This document shows, in pieces, positions 41,281 through 52,561 of a stretch of DNA of 64,000 nucleotides. Where the stretch lies: NCBI GenBank assembly GCA_030144725.1, contig JASKMD010000028.1, positions 6,539,959-6,603,958 of the forward strand, in the 5' to 3' direction. Position 1 is the stretch's first letter, and every line of letters starts with the position of its first letter. The position numbers and the translations under genes were made by a program. Below the pieces are notes generated by a model. That model was not told where the DNA came from. It saw only the letters and a program-made list of their open reading frames with translations, and did not search any database. This stretch comes from Haematococcus lacustris (Eukaryota > Chlorophyta > Chlorophyceae > Chlamydomonadales > Haematococcaceae).

Positions 41281-42948
41281 GTAGTAGATAATGGGGTCGC
41301 GGGCCGTTTTAGGTTGTTGTAAAACGCGAGGCCGAGGCTCTGGCGCGTAACAGCTCGAGACCGAAGCCAGCGGCCGCGGAGCGTAGCGACGCGGCCGCTG
41401 GCTGAGGTCGAGAGCTGTTACGCGCCAGTGCCGAGGCCGAGTGTTTGCAGCCGCCTGAAACGGCCCTGGCGACCCCATTATCTAGTGTAATGGAGTTTTA
41501 CAGCGTCGAAGCTTCATTTGGCGCGGCGGAGCCGCGTCTTCGGGATGTCACACATTTCGTATGATTTTCGGAGTTTGGTATTGCGAACCGTGCTCGACCA
41601 GCAGACTTCAAGTATGGAAGAACTACTTTACTTCGGCGTTGTGCATTGGGACAGGCCGTCGGCCTCCAGCAGCCTCTCAGCGGGATTACCTTCGATGTTC
41701 ACGTATTCTTTGTTCGCTTCGCAGCTGGTCGCTATAGGTGCGTGGGAGCATCACTGTAGCCTGCCAGCTTCATTTCGCAGCCTTTCAGCAGGTTGCCTGG
41801 GCTCGGAACCTCTTTTCGATCGTCGTAAAGGTGAAGATTGGAACTCCTTGTTGTCGCTGTCTACTCAGTACCATTTCTACTCAGTACCGTTCTGATCGTT
41901 TTCCGATTCCTTGTCGTAGGTTCTGTCTTAGCCCGCAAAGAGGTGCGCCAAGAGGCTGTTGGTATTGCGCCAACAAATGCGGTAGGTAGTCGGATTGATT
42001 CCGTATCGTGTCGCTGTATTGCTGCCTTGTCGTTGTATTGCTGCGGGTTGTCTTGCGATGAGCTGTTGCTGCATGCTCGCTTCGATCGGGGCAGCAGGCC
42101 TTCGGCAATGCTTGAGACGCTGGTTGTCTGCAGCAGAGGGCAGCCAGCCTAGATACAGTTGTGATAGGCGTAGGGGCAAGCGGAGTCAATTTAGCTGATG
42201 ATTGTGGATGTGGAATGAGAGGATGATGCTTATTGCCTGGGCTAGATTGGGGGGCTTTGATGGGTTGCAAGCAAGAAGTGCCCAGCTGTAGCCACTTAGG
42301 GACTTACAAAGGGACACCCACAATAGGCTCGCCATTTCTAGAATAAGGTTGCTACTGCCCCCCAATTCTGCCTTCCCTCACCCTTAGTGTTGCACCCTTG
42401 CCACACCTTGTCCTACCTTCTGTTGCCTTGTCTTACCATGCAACCCAGGACCTACATCGACATGGCGCCACAACAGACCTTGGTGGGTGATGAGGAAGGG
42501 GAGGGAGTTGATGACATTGTGCAAACGGCGGGGCAGGCTGCCGTATGACACTGCCTCCACACCATCGTAACGCATATAGGGCAGCATATTATAACGTGCC
42601 CGTGTTGCTTGAGTAGCATAACCACCTGTCACTTGGTCCCCGTCTTGTTTGCATTGCACTTGTTGTTGCCTTCGGTGTGGTCCTTGAGGTTGCTGATTGA
42701 GCAGGGGCCCCTCTGGATGCTGCTGTTGTGAAGGAGGCACCGAAGAGCGGGAGCGTAGCAGTATCATAGTAGTGAGCAGTTTAGCCGAATAGTGGAAACG
42801 GTTGCATGTGAGCTCTATTAATAGGTGCACTTTTTCATAATAGAGATGCACTTTTTGTTAATAGCAGTGCGCTTTGCCTATTAATAGCGTTTTACCCATC
42901 TGTAATACCGGTGGTTTTAAGTGTTACAAAGCAGTAAAACTCCATTAC
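41281..42948. mobile_element. Hairpin element E-2, zero-TSD insertion in LINE ORF1
   Basis: GTAGTA, hairpin 1 (41287-41482), spacer TAGT, body inverted repeats GTAATGGAGTTTTAC (41487-41501) and GTAAAACTCCATTAC (to 42948). Flanks are CCTCCACTAT and GGCCCCGTTACC. LINE-1 has these contiguous (1980/1981, opposite strand), so nothing is duplicated. The body carries the same open frames as E-1, on the - strand. Confidence 0.88.
41287..41482. repeat. Hairpin 1 of E-2 (196 bp)
   Basis: GATAATGGGGTCGCGGGCC to CCTGGCGACCCCATTATC, near-palindromic, centre GGAGCGTAGCGACGCGG. Confidence 0.9.
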
Positions 42949-43638
42949 GGCCCCGTTACCCCTAGGCGACCCCCAGAAACTGCTTGTGCGGGAATGGGCA
43001 CCCAGCCGCTCGCTAAGCACGACTGCTGTGTGCAGGTCCAGGGCCTCCGGCAAGCCCGCTGTTGGGGCCGGGCTGACCTTGTACCCCACTGCCTTGAGCA
43101 CCCCCTCTACCAGACCCTCCCTAGACGCCAGGGGGTAGTGGTGGTGGAAGACCAGCTTGGCTGCACCTGGGGGGGGGCCATGGTCCATGGGCTCCACGGG
43201 CACACGCACGTTCCGGCCAAAGAGAGGCATCTCCAACCACGGCTGGGAGATGAACTGGGAGTCCAAGGCCCTTCCCTCCATGCTGGCTGCATCATGCACG
43301 ACCACCAAGCTGTAGAGGGGGTGGCCTGCAGTGTGGAGGGTGGAGAGGGAGGCAACAACACTGCCATGCCGCTGTTTGTGAGCCAGCAGGGCTGTGCTGC
43401 AAGTCTCTGCGAGAGCCCAGGCATCTTCATAAGGGGCAGGCAGCAGGGGGTTAAGCTGTTGGAGCCGCAGCAGCTCCTTGCTGGCGACGCGCCCGATTGG
43501 CATGAGCCATGCCATGGGCCCGCCGACCAGGGGCTCAAAAAGGGGAGGGCATGGGTCCCGGGACAAGAGAGGGGCCCGGGACCACGCAAAGTGCCGAAAG
43601 ACAGGCACAACCTGCTGCGATCTGCAGCTGGCCTCCAT
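42949..43638 (-). pseudogene. LINE-4 ORF1 N-terminal domain, truncated by E-2
   Basis: About 230 codons from ATG 43638 (MEASCRSQQVVPVFRHFAWS) through the conserved globular region to SFWGSPRGNGA, where E-2 begins. The open frame runs ~15 codons into E-2 (EFYCFVTLK) before its stop. It differs from LINE-1 at a handful of residues only. Confidence 0.82.
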
Positions 43639-43800
43639 GACGCGATAAGCCGAAGCAACCTGGAGGGCCACAGGCGCAGGCAACACGCAAGCTTGAGACG
43701 GGCACAAACTAAGGGTCAAGCGCACTGGTTGAGCACTTAACTCAGCCTTCCCCCATTGACCCGGGGGCTAGGCTTGGCTCTCAGGTACGCCGGCTCGCAC

Positions 43801-44230
43801 TGTCCCTAGTGTGCGTGTACGCCCCGGCGCAGCAGGCAGAGCGGCCAGCGTTCTACGCAGAGTGCCTCCCCGCTTGCCTCCCGCCAGCCGCCGACCGCCT
43901 CCTCCTCCTGATGGGGGGCGACTTCAACTGCATCCTAGCCCCCGTGGACAGAGTGGGCATCCCGCAAGGCTCGCAGCATGGGGAGGCCTGGGTGGGCAGC
44001 CGGGAGCATGGGGAGGCCTGGGTGGGCAGCGGAGCAGCTGCGGCAGCTGGTGGGTGAGCGGGGGTTGGTGGACCCGTGGCGCAATCTGCACCCCTTCAAG
44101 AGAGACCTCACCCACTTCAGCGAGCGTTGGCAGACGGGTGCGCGCCTCGACCAGTGGTACATCTCGGAGGAGCTGGTGCAGTGGCAGATGGACAGCGCCA
44201 TCCAGGGGGTGCTGCCAGGGCCCACCGACC
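43801..44230 (+). pseudogene. LINE endonuclease fragment (sense), fused to Copia
   Basis: Encodes the ORF2 segment from VCVYAPAQQ through GDFNCIL, LTHF and LDQWYIS to PTDH, about residues 125-258 of LINE-1 ORF2. A tandem duplication of ~30 bp (GGGAGCATGGGGAGGCCTGG) replaces part of the loop and breaks the frame near 44030. The sequence leaves the LINE at the catalytic Asp-His pair and enters Copia. The TA at 44158-44159 is the empty site of the 4-kb element at 52416. Confidence 0.82.
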
Positions 44231-44518
44231 ATGCTTGATCAGCGACAATTCATCAATGAGCTGGTCACCACACATAGCATGTCGTCATCACACAGCAAGG
44301 CAGTGCCCATGGCACCAACCATTAAGCTAGTCAGGGAGGGAGACCCACTTGACACCTCAGTGCACCATTACAGCGCCTTGGTAGGTATCCTGCTGTACCT
44401 CACATGCTGCACACGCCCAGACATTGCTTTTGCAGTGGGTGCTCTGGCTAGGCACATGTCATCACCCACCAAGCAGCATTGGGCAGCCGCATGCAATGTG
44501 TTGAGCTACCTTTTTTGT
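44231..44518 (+). pseudogene. Copia RT/RNase H junction fragment, second copy
   Basis: Same fragment as at 18-302 (YSALVGILLYLT, TRPDIAFAVGALARHMS). It is followed by TTTTTTGTTTTAGAGAGG and then antisense LINE ORF1. The TTTTAG-like run at the downstream junction is identical at 56820 apart from one base. Confidence 0.82.
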
Positions 44519-44525
44519 TTTAGAG

Positions 44526-45512
44526 AGGGCCTTACCCAGCAACCCCAAGTGCCCCGGGGAGCGCGGAGAGGCTGATAGGGGAAAACTGGCAAGGGAGCCA
44601 GTGGCAACAGACCCCTCAAGAGGCACGGGATGGACAGCGGGAGGAATAACAAGGGGGGGAGGGGCGGCCCAAGGGGGGTTTAGAGGGGCAGAGAGCTGCT
44701 GGGGGGGAAAAGGGATGTGGGGGAGATGCACGCCGCGGGGCGGGACAGAGCAAGGCGCATGCGCTCGGGACACAAAAGCCCCCTGGGCGCTGGGCTGGAA
44801 GGTGGTGGGCGTTGGGAAGAGGGTAGAGAGCAAGGGTCGGGTAAGGCGTGGGCGATCCAAAACCATCAAAGAAGCCACGGCGGGGCAGGTCAGGAGGGCG
44901 TGGGTTAGAGTCTCCAGGTGCCCCGGCGGGCAGAAGCGGCAGGCGGACGGGCCCGGGGCAGCCGTACCCTTGAGGATGTGGCCCCACAAGGCCCCCACCA
45001 TGAGGCTGGCGTGAAGCACCCGCCAGGCCACGATGACATGCTCCCGGCGGAGGGTGGGGTCTAGCAGCTCCTTCCACACCTTCGCACACGGCTGGCCCGC
45101 CTGAGCACCCACAACCAGCTGGTCCACGGTGTCGGCCCGGGGGCCGGGCTGAGCAACTGGCTGCCTGCCCCCACGCCGCTGCTGGGCCTCCAGCTGCCGC
45201 TCAGCCTGCTCGGCTGCCCTCTCCCGCGGCGAGGGACGCTGGTGCTCCCTGGCGGAGGTGTCAAGCCAGCGAGGCGGTTGGCTGCCCTGCACCTCCTCGG
45301 GAAGCCGCTCCTCCACATCCCAGCCCTGCTGTTCCCGCTCCCCCGCTGCCCCCTGGTCTGCCACCTGCTGCGCGCTGGCCTCCCATTTGAGCTCCAGCTC
45401 TCTCAGCCATCAGCCACCGCTGCCACCTCCGGTTCGCCTGCTGCCCGGGGGAGGCGCACACCCCACAGCGCAGGCCACAGGCCCCCACTGGGTGGGTAGA
45501 GGGGGTCGGCAC
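44526..45512 (-). pseudogene. Chimeric LINE ORF: ORF2 finger region fused to ORF1 C-terminal region
   Basis: On the - strand an open frame of 300 codons (45364-44462) starts in ORF2 (MADQGAAGEREQQGWDVEER), includes the CCHC finger (CRFC...HALLTCP), then passes in frame into ORF1 ([20 protein letters not shown]) and on into antisense Copia. An in-frame join of two LINE ORFs, repeated at 56829-57815 and in part at 11858-12542, shows that the chimera was made once and then copied. Whether it is expressed is unknown. Confidence 0.75.
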
Positions 45513-45968
45513 TTTTTTTTATTTTGATGGAGGAGCATTACAAGAGAGAGAGTGACACTAAAGAAAAGATGATAAGGGAAGACTACCACAAAACAAGTTT
45601 CCCCCATACACGAGCCCCAAGCACCCCACCCAAACACAGCGGTCCACACACCCCAAGTAAAGGTCCACACCCCACATGCAAAGGTCCACACAACCCAAGC
45701 AACCCCCTCCCTAGGACAACGTCAAGACACTCCCCCACACCAACGCCCTCCACCCTAGCTCACCTCCCCAGACCCACCCCATACCCTCCCCACAAAACTA
45801 CCCACACGAGCCTAGGTTCCGCCCCTCGACCTGAAATCGAGAACCCTACCCCCAACGCTCAAACCAAGACCACCTAAGCCCCCGGTCCCCTGACACCCAA
45901 ACAGCCCCCCGAAGCCTAGCCCACCCCACCCACCGAACGCCCTAAGCCCCCACCAGCAACCCTGCAGC

Positions 45969-47597
45969 TCAGGCTGGCTCGACGGGGAAGGGGACGGGCC
46001 ACTGCAAGGAGAGGCGAACCCCTGCGCCCTGCCCTCCCCATGCCTAGGCCTCCCTGCTGCCCTCTCCTCCTCCACTCCTCCTGCCCCAACGCTCCCCTCT
46101 GCCCCCTCCTGCCCTCCCCTCCGCTCCCTCCTGGGCTGCTTGGCAAACCAGCCCCCCGACGCCTCGGGCCACAGCTGGTCGAAGTGGGCAGCGTCCAGCT
46201 CCGGGTCCTTTCCCTTGAACCAGGTGGAGGGCACAGCGCGCAGAGGCCCACGCGGATGTCCCTCCCCACCCGATGCCAGTCCCGCTTGACGGCCGTGGTG
46301 AGGGTGGAGATGACCTCCTCCACGACCCGCCTCGCCACCTGTTGTGGCTGCAGGGCTGTAGCGGCTCCTGAGCTGCGGAGGCGCCACACTGCGCCCAGGT
46401 AGGCAACGCGCAGCCGCAGCCACAGCAGGCTGTCAGGGGGCTGAAAGGGGAGGGCCTCGCCGCAGGTGGGGCGCCCACTGAGGAGCAGCATGGCGTCGCC
46501 TGAGGGGGGGCGGGTGCCTGTGAGGCGGCCGCACACGTCCAACACCCACTCCCAGGCTGGGACCACGGCGGGGCAGGTCAGGAAGGCGTGGGTGAGGGTC
46601 TCCAAGTGCCCCGGCTGGCAGAAGCGGCAGGCGGAAGAGCCCGGGGCAGCCGTACCCTTGAGGATGTGGCCCCACAAGGCCCCCACCATGAGGCTGGCGT
46701 GAAGCACCCGCCAGGCCACGATGACATGCTCCCGACGGAGGGTGGGGTCTAGCAGCTCCTTCCACACCTTCGCACACGGCCGGCCCGCCTGAACACCCAC
46801 AGCCAGCTGGTCCGCGGTGTCGGCCCGGGGGGCGGGCTGAGCAACTGGCTACCTGCCCCCACGCCGCTGCTGGGCCTCCAGCTGCCGCTCAGCCTGCTGG
46901 GCCGCCCTCATCTGCGGCGAGGGTCGCTGGTGCGCCCTGGCGGAGGTGTCAAGCCAGCGAGGCGGTTGGCTGCCCTGCACCTCCTCGGGGAGCCGCTCCT
47001 CCACATCCCTGCCCTGCTGCTCCCGCTCCCCCGCTGCCCCCTGGTCTGCCACCTGCTGCACGCTGGCCTCCCACTTGAGCTCCAGCTCCCTCAGGGCCCC
47101 ATCAGCCACCGCTGCCACCTCCGGTTCGCCCGCTGCCCGGGGGGGGAGCACACCCCACAGCGCTGGCCACAGGCCCCCACCTGGTGGGTAGAGGGGGTCG
47201 GCACTGACGCGCTGGAGCTGGTGGAGGCGCACCCTGGCATGCTTGACAGAGAAGTCCAGGAGGGTGGTGGTGCCCATGCCCCACACCTGAGGGTCCAGCT
47301 GCAGGTGAGCCCAGGGGCCCAAGAGCCACTCCTCCTTAGGCCAGGTGCCAGGCCCCTCCTCAGCTGGGTCGGCAGCCTGCCCTCCCGCCCCGCCCCCTGC
47401 TCCCCTACGCCCTCCACCTCCTCCACGCCCTCGCCCCCTGCCCCCGCCCCGCCCCCTTGACCGCCCCCCTCCCATGCCAACCGCCCCGACTCCTCCTTGC
47501 TCCTGCCCTTGAGCCTGCTCCTGCGCCACGTGATGCTGGGCGGGTAGAGGGCGGAGGTGGGTGGCTCGCTCCTCCGGAGTCAGCCTGTAGCTGGGCC
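45969..47597 (-). pseudogene. LINE-3 ORF2 C-terminal remnant
   Basis: Covers ORF2 from SYRLTPEE (equal to LINE-1 residue ~1239) to the end, with the CCHC finger. It shares the CAG to TAG stop and the GCGCGC frameshift with the tandem units. The 5' part (47204-47597) continues past the usual truncation point GTGCCGAC, as in LINE-2. Confidence 0.78.
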
Positions 47598-49536
47598 CAG
47601 CCACGGAGTCCCCCCAGAAAGCTCTGCTGTAGCTGGGCCCCAAGAGCTATCGAACCGGGAAGGCCTTCCACGGGGCGGAGCATCCCCTGCCACCGCTACA
47701 GCCTCTTTCCCCGCCCCCGCTCCCACCCCAGGGTTGTGCTGCTGCTGCTGCTGCTGCTGGGCCACCTGGGCGCCCTGCGCCACCCGGGCCCCCTCATCCC
47801 CAGCTGTGCCACCCCCATCTGAGGAGAGCTTGAGGGGGGCGACAGCAGCTGAGGCAGGGTTAGGGTCCCGGGAGGTAGGGCTGTGCTGCTGCCGCTGCTG
47901 GGCCACCTGGGCGCCCTGCGCCACCCGGGCCCCCTCATCCCCAGCCGTGCCACCCCCAACAGAGGTGCGCTGGAGGGGGGCGGCAGCAGCTGAGGCAGGG
48001 TGAGGGCCCCGGGAGGTAGGGCTATGCAGCATCTGCTGCTGCTGAGCACCCTGGGCGCCCTGCGCCACCCGGACCCCCTCATCCCCAGCTGTGCCACCCC
48101 CATCTGAGGTGCGCTGGAGGGGGGCGGCAGCAGCTGAGGCAGGGTCAGGTTCCCGGGAGGTAGGGCTGTGCTGCTGCCGCTGCTGGGCCACCTGGGCGCC
48201 CTGCGCCACCCGGGCCCCCCCATCCCCAGCCGTGCCACCCCCAACTGAGGTGCGCTGGAGGGGAGCGGCAGCAGCTGAGGCAAGGTGAGGGCCCCGGGAG
48301 GTAGGGCTATGCAGCGTCTGCTGCTGCTGAGCACCCTGGGCGCCCTGCGACACCCGGGCCCCCTCATCCCCAGCCGTGCCACCCCCAACAGAGGTGCGCT
48401 GGAGGGGGGCGGCAGCAGCTGAGGCAGGGTGAGGGCCCCGGGAGGTAGGGCTATGCAGCATCTGCTGCTGCTGAGCACCCTGGGCGCCCTGCGCCACCCG
48501 GACCCCCTCATCCCCAGCTGTGCCACCCCCATCTGAGGTGCTCTGGAGGGGGGCGGCAGCAGCTGAGGCAGGGTCAGGGTCCCGGGAGGTAGGGCTGTGC
48601 TGCTGCCGCTGCTGGGCCACCTGGGCGCCCTGCGCCACCCGGGCCCCCCCATCCCCAGCCGTGCCACCCCCATCTGAGGAGCGTTTGAGGGGGGCGGCAG
48701 CAGCTGAGGCAGGGTCAGGGTCCCGGGAGGTAGGGCTGTGCTGCTGCCGCTGCTGGGCCACCTGGGCGCCCTGCGCCACCCGGGCCCCCTCATCCCCAGC
48801 TGTGCCACCCCCATCTGAGGTGCGCTTGAGGGGGGCGGCAGCAGCTGAGGGAGGGTGAGGGAGGGTGAGGGAGGGTGAGGGAGGGTGAGTAAGGGTGAGG
48901 GAGGGTGAGGGAGGGAGGCAGGGAGGGTGAGGGTGAGGGAGGGGGAGGTAGAGCTGGGGGGTCACCTGGTGACTGGGTAGGGGGCTGAGCTGGGTGTGGT
49001 GGGGGAGGTTGAGCACGGGGGGGTGGAGGAGGTAGAGCAAGGGGGTCATCAGGTGGCTGGGAAGGGAGCTGGGCAGGGGGCTGAGGATGAGGATGGAAAG
49101 GGGGAGGGGGGGGAGGTTGAGCAAGGGTGTCACCTAATGGTTGGGTATGGGGCTGGGCAGGGGGTGGAGGGGGAGATAGAGCAGGTGGGTCACCTGGTGG
49201 CTGGGCAGGGGGTGGTGGGGGGGGCTGAGCAGGGGGAGGTGGGGGAGGTTGAGCAGGGGGAGGCGGGGGAGGATGAACGGGGGGTCCACCAGGATGCTGG
49301 GCAGGCGGTTGGGGAGGAGGATGGGCAGGGTGAGGCGGGGGAGGTTGAGCAGGGGGGTCACCTGGTGGCTGGGCAGGGGCCTGAGCAGGGGGGGGTCCTT
49401 GGTCGAGAAGAGGCTGGGTGTCCCCCCACAGCTGCAGGATCTGCAGCTTGCCCCAGCCAGTAGGAGTGGCAAACACCTCAGGCAGCAGGGCTAGCTTTGG
49501 GTCCCCTAGAGGGGGCACCACGACAGCCTCCACTAT
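47598..49536 (-). pseudogene. LINE-3 ORF1 central part with eight 46-residue repeats
   Basis: On the - strand, VEAVVVPPLGDPK, the Pro-rich block, then eight repeats (about 48850-47720) and a stub of the following region (GGTPWLGP) that ends at the deletion join. The frame shifts in the GAGGGAGGGT run between Pro block and repeats relative to the other copies. Confidence 0.78.
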
Positions 49537-51204
49537 GTAGTAGATAATGGGGTCGCGGGCCGTTTTAGGTGGTTGTAAAACGCGAGGCCGAGGCACTGGC
49601 GCGTAACAGCTCGAGACCGAAGCCAGCGGCCGCGGAGCGTAGCGACGCGGCCGCTGGCTGAGGTCGAGAGCTGTTACGCGCCAGTGCCGAGGCCGAGTGT
49701 TTGCAGCCGCCTGAAACGGCCCTGGCGACCCCATTATCTAGTGTAATGGAGTTTTACAGCGTCGAAGCTTCATTTGGCGCGGCGGAGCCGCGTCTTCGGG
49801 ATGTCACACATTTCGTATGATTTTCGGAGTTTGGTATTGCGAACCGTGCTCGACCAGCAGACTTCAAGTATGGAAGAACTACTTTACTTCGGCGTTGTGC
49901 ATTGGGACAGGCCGTCGGCCTCCAGCAGCCTCTCAGCGGGATTACCTTCGATGTTCACGTATTCTTTGTTCGCTTCGCAGCTGGTCGCTATAGGTGCGTG
50001 GGAGCATCACTGTAGCCTGCCAGCTTCATTTCGCAGCCTTTCAGCAGGTTGCCTGGGCTCGGAACCTCTTTTCGATCGTCGTAAAGGTGAAGATTGGAAC
50101 TCCTTGTTGTCGCTGTCTACTCAGTACCATTTCTACTCAGTACCGTTCTGATCGTTTTCCGATTCCTTGTCGTAGGTTCTGTCTTAGCCCGCAAAGAGGT
50201 GCGCCAAGAGGCTGTTGGTATTGCGCCAACAAATGCGGTAGGTAGTCGGATTGATTCCGTATCGTGTCGCTGTATTGCTGCCTTGTCGTTGTATTGCTGC
50301 GGGTTGTCTTGCGATGAGCTGTTGCTGCATGCTCGCTTCGATCGGGGCAGCAGGCCTTCGGCAATGCTTGAGACGTTGGTTGTCTGCAGCAGAGGGCAGC
50401 CAGCCTAGATACAGTTGTGATAGGCGTAGGGGCAAGCGGAGTCAATCTAGCTGATGATTGTGGATGTGGAATGAGAGGATGATGCTTATTGCCTGGGCTA
50501 GATTGGGGGGCTTTGATGGGTTGCAAGCAAGAAGTGCCCAGCTGTAGCCACTTAGGGACTTACAAAGGGACACCCACAATAGGCTCGCCATTTCTAGAAT
50601 AAGGTTGCTACTGCCCCCCAATTCTGCCTTCCCTCACCCTTAGTGTTGCACCCTTGCCACACCTTGTCCTGCCTTCTGTTGCCTTGTCTTACCATGCAAC
50701 CCAGGACCTACATCGACATGGCGCCACAACAGACCTTGGTGGGTGATGAGGAAGGGGAGGGAGTTGATGACATTGTGCAAACGGCGGGGCAGGCTGCCGT
50801 ATGACACTGCCTCCACACCATCGTAACGCATATAGGGCAGCATATTATAACGTGCCCGTGTTGCTTGAGTAGCATAACCACCTGTCACTTGGTCCCCGTC
50901 TTGTTTGCATTGCACTTGTTGTTGCCTTCGGTGTGGTCCTTGTGGTTGCTGATTGAGCAGGGGCCCCTCTGGATGCTGCTGTTGTGAAGGAGGCACCGAA
51001 GAGCGGGAGCGTAGCAGTATCATAGTAGTGAGCAGTTTAGCCGAATAGTGGAAACGGTTGCATGTGAGCTCTATTAATAGGTGCACTTTTTCATAATAGA
51101 GATGCGCTTTTTGTTAATAGCAGTGCGCTTTGCCTATTAATAGCGTTTTACCCATCTGTAATACCGGTGGTTTTAAGTGTTACAAAGCAGTAAAACTCCA
51201 TTAC
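49537..51204. mobile_element. Hairpin element E-3 in LINE-3 ORF1
   Basis: Same insertion site, orientation and length (1668 bp) as E-2; hairpin 1 at 49543-49738, inverted repeats at 49743 and ending 51204. It lies within the segmental duplication, so E-2 and E-3 represent one insertion that was later copied. Confidence 0.87.
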
Positions 51205-51894
51205 GGCCCCGTTACCCCCAGGCGACCCCCAGAAACTGCTTGTGCGGGAATGGGCACCCAGCCGCTCGCTAAGCACGACTGCTGTGTGCAGGTCCAGGGC
51301 CTCCGGCAAGCCCGCTGTTGGGGCCGGGCTGACCTTGTACCCCACTGCCTTGAGCACCCCCTCTACCAGACCCTCCCTAGACGCCAGGGGGTAGTGGTGG
51401 TGGAAGACCAGCTTGACTGCACCTGGGGGGGGGCCATGGTCCATGGGCTCCACGGGCACACGCACGTTCCGGCCAAAGAGAGGCATCTCCAACCACGGCT
51501 GGGAGATGAACTGGGAGTCCAAGGCCCTTCCCTCCATGCTGGCTGCATCATGCACGACCACCAAGCTGTAGAGGGGGTGGCCTGCAGTGTGGAGGGTGGA
51601 GAGGGAGGCAACAGCACTGCCATGCCGCTGTTTGTGAGCCAGCAGGGCTGTGCTGCAAGTCTCTGCGAGAGCCCAGGCATCTTCATAAGGGGCAGGCAGC
51701 AGGGGGTTAAGCTGTTGGAGCCGCAGCAGCTCCTTGCTGGCGACGCGCCCGATTGGCATGAGCCATGCCATGGGCCCGCCGACCAGGGGCTCAAAAAGGG
51801 GAGGGCATGGGTCCCGGGACAAGAGAGGGGCCCGGGACCACGCAAAGTGCCGAAAGACAGGCACAAGCTGCTGCGATCTGCAGCTGGCCTCCAT
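51205..51894 (-). pseudogene. LINE-3 ORF1 N-terminal domain
   Basis: From ATG 51894 (MEASCRSQQLVPVFRHFAWS) to SFWGSPGGNGA at E-3; almost identical to LINE-1 and to 42949-43638. Confidence 0.82.
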
Positions 51895-52053
51895 GACGCG
51901 ATAAGCCGAAGCAACCTGGAGGGCCACAGGCGCAGGCAACACGCGAGCTTGAGACGGGCACAAACTAAGGGTCAAGCGCACTGGTTGAGCACTTAACTCA
52001 GCCTTCCCCCATTGACCCGGGGGCTAGGCTTGGCTCTCAGGTACGCCGGCTCG

Positions 52054-52415
52054 CACTGTCCCTAGTGTGCGTGTACGCCCCGGCGCAGCAGGCAGAGCGG
52101 CCAGCGTTCTACGCAGAGTGCCTCCCCGCTTGCCTCCCGCCAGCCGCCGACCGCCTCCTCCTCCTCATGGGGGGCGACTTCAACTGCATCCTAGCCCCCG
52201 TGGACAGAGTGGGCATCCCGCAAGGCTCGCAGCATGGGGAGGCCTGGGTGGGCAGCCGGGAGCATGGGGAGGCCTGGGTGGGCAGCGGAGCAGCTGCGGC
52301 AGCTGGTGGGTGAGCGGGGGTTGGTGGACCCGTGGCGCAATCTGCACCCCTTCAAGAGAGACCTCACCCACTTCAGCGAGCGTTGGCAGACGGGTGCGCG
52401 CCTCGACCAGTGGTA
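52054..52415 (+). pseudogene. LINE endonuclease fragment, left part
   Basis: Duplicate of 43801-44159 with the same ~30-bp internal duplication. It is interrupted at GGTA by the 4-kb element and resumes at 56463 (CATCTCGGAGGAGCTGG) to the Copia junction at 56533. Confidence 0.8.
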
Positions 52416-52561
52416 CACTCACGATAAACAAGGACCGGTCGCGATTGGACCGACCATAGCTCTATGAAAACTAGAGTAGAAGGCCGTTCGAACGGTACAA
52501 GTCTTATGTAACTCCGTGCATCCGTTGCGACGTAAATGGGCCGCGAATTTCTTCGCTTCTT

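Larger units (their letters stand above)
40212..43800 (-). mobile_element. LINE-4: ORF1 and leader remnant, split by E-2
   Basis: On the - strand, leader remnant (43800-43639), ORF1 N-terminus (43638-42949), element E-2, then ORF1 Pro-rich block and about three of the 46-residue repeats, ending inside a repeat at 40212 against G2. No ORF2 is attached. Beyond 43800 the sequence switches to sense-strand LINE endonuclease, an inverted junction. Confidence 0.82.
40212..45512. repeat. Segmental duplication, copy A
   Basis: Colinear with 48461-52415 plus 56461-57815 (5301 versus 5310 bp once the 4045-bp element is removed). It includes ORF1 repeats, E element, ORF1 N-terminus, inverted endonuclease/Copia chimera and the ORF2/ORF1 chimera. 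Differences are scattered single bases. Confidence 0.85.
45513..52053 (-). mobile_element. LINE-3: internally deleted LINE with E-3 inserted
   Basis: Tail at 45513-45525 (T8-A-T4), 3' UTR, ORF2 C-terminal part to about 47597, then a jump straight to ORF1 (47598 on), element E-3, ORF1 N-terminus (51894-51205) and leader remnant to about 52053. The deletion removes all of the endonuclease and reverse transcriptase; the join is at a short GGGC overlap (TAGCTGGGCCCAGCC). It carries the longest ORF1 repeat array here, eight units. Confidence 0.82.

Noticed and set aside
41518..41895. 125-codon frame on the opposite strand of element E (ARRSRVFGMSHISYDF)
   Set aside because: It is open in all three copies, but these are nearly identical, and it overlaps other frames in antisense; there is no domain and no better support than for the reverse frames.
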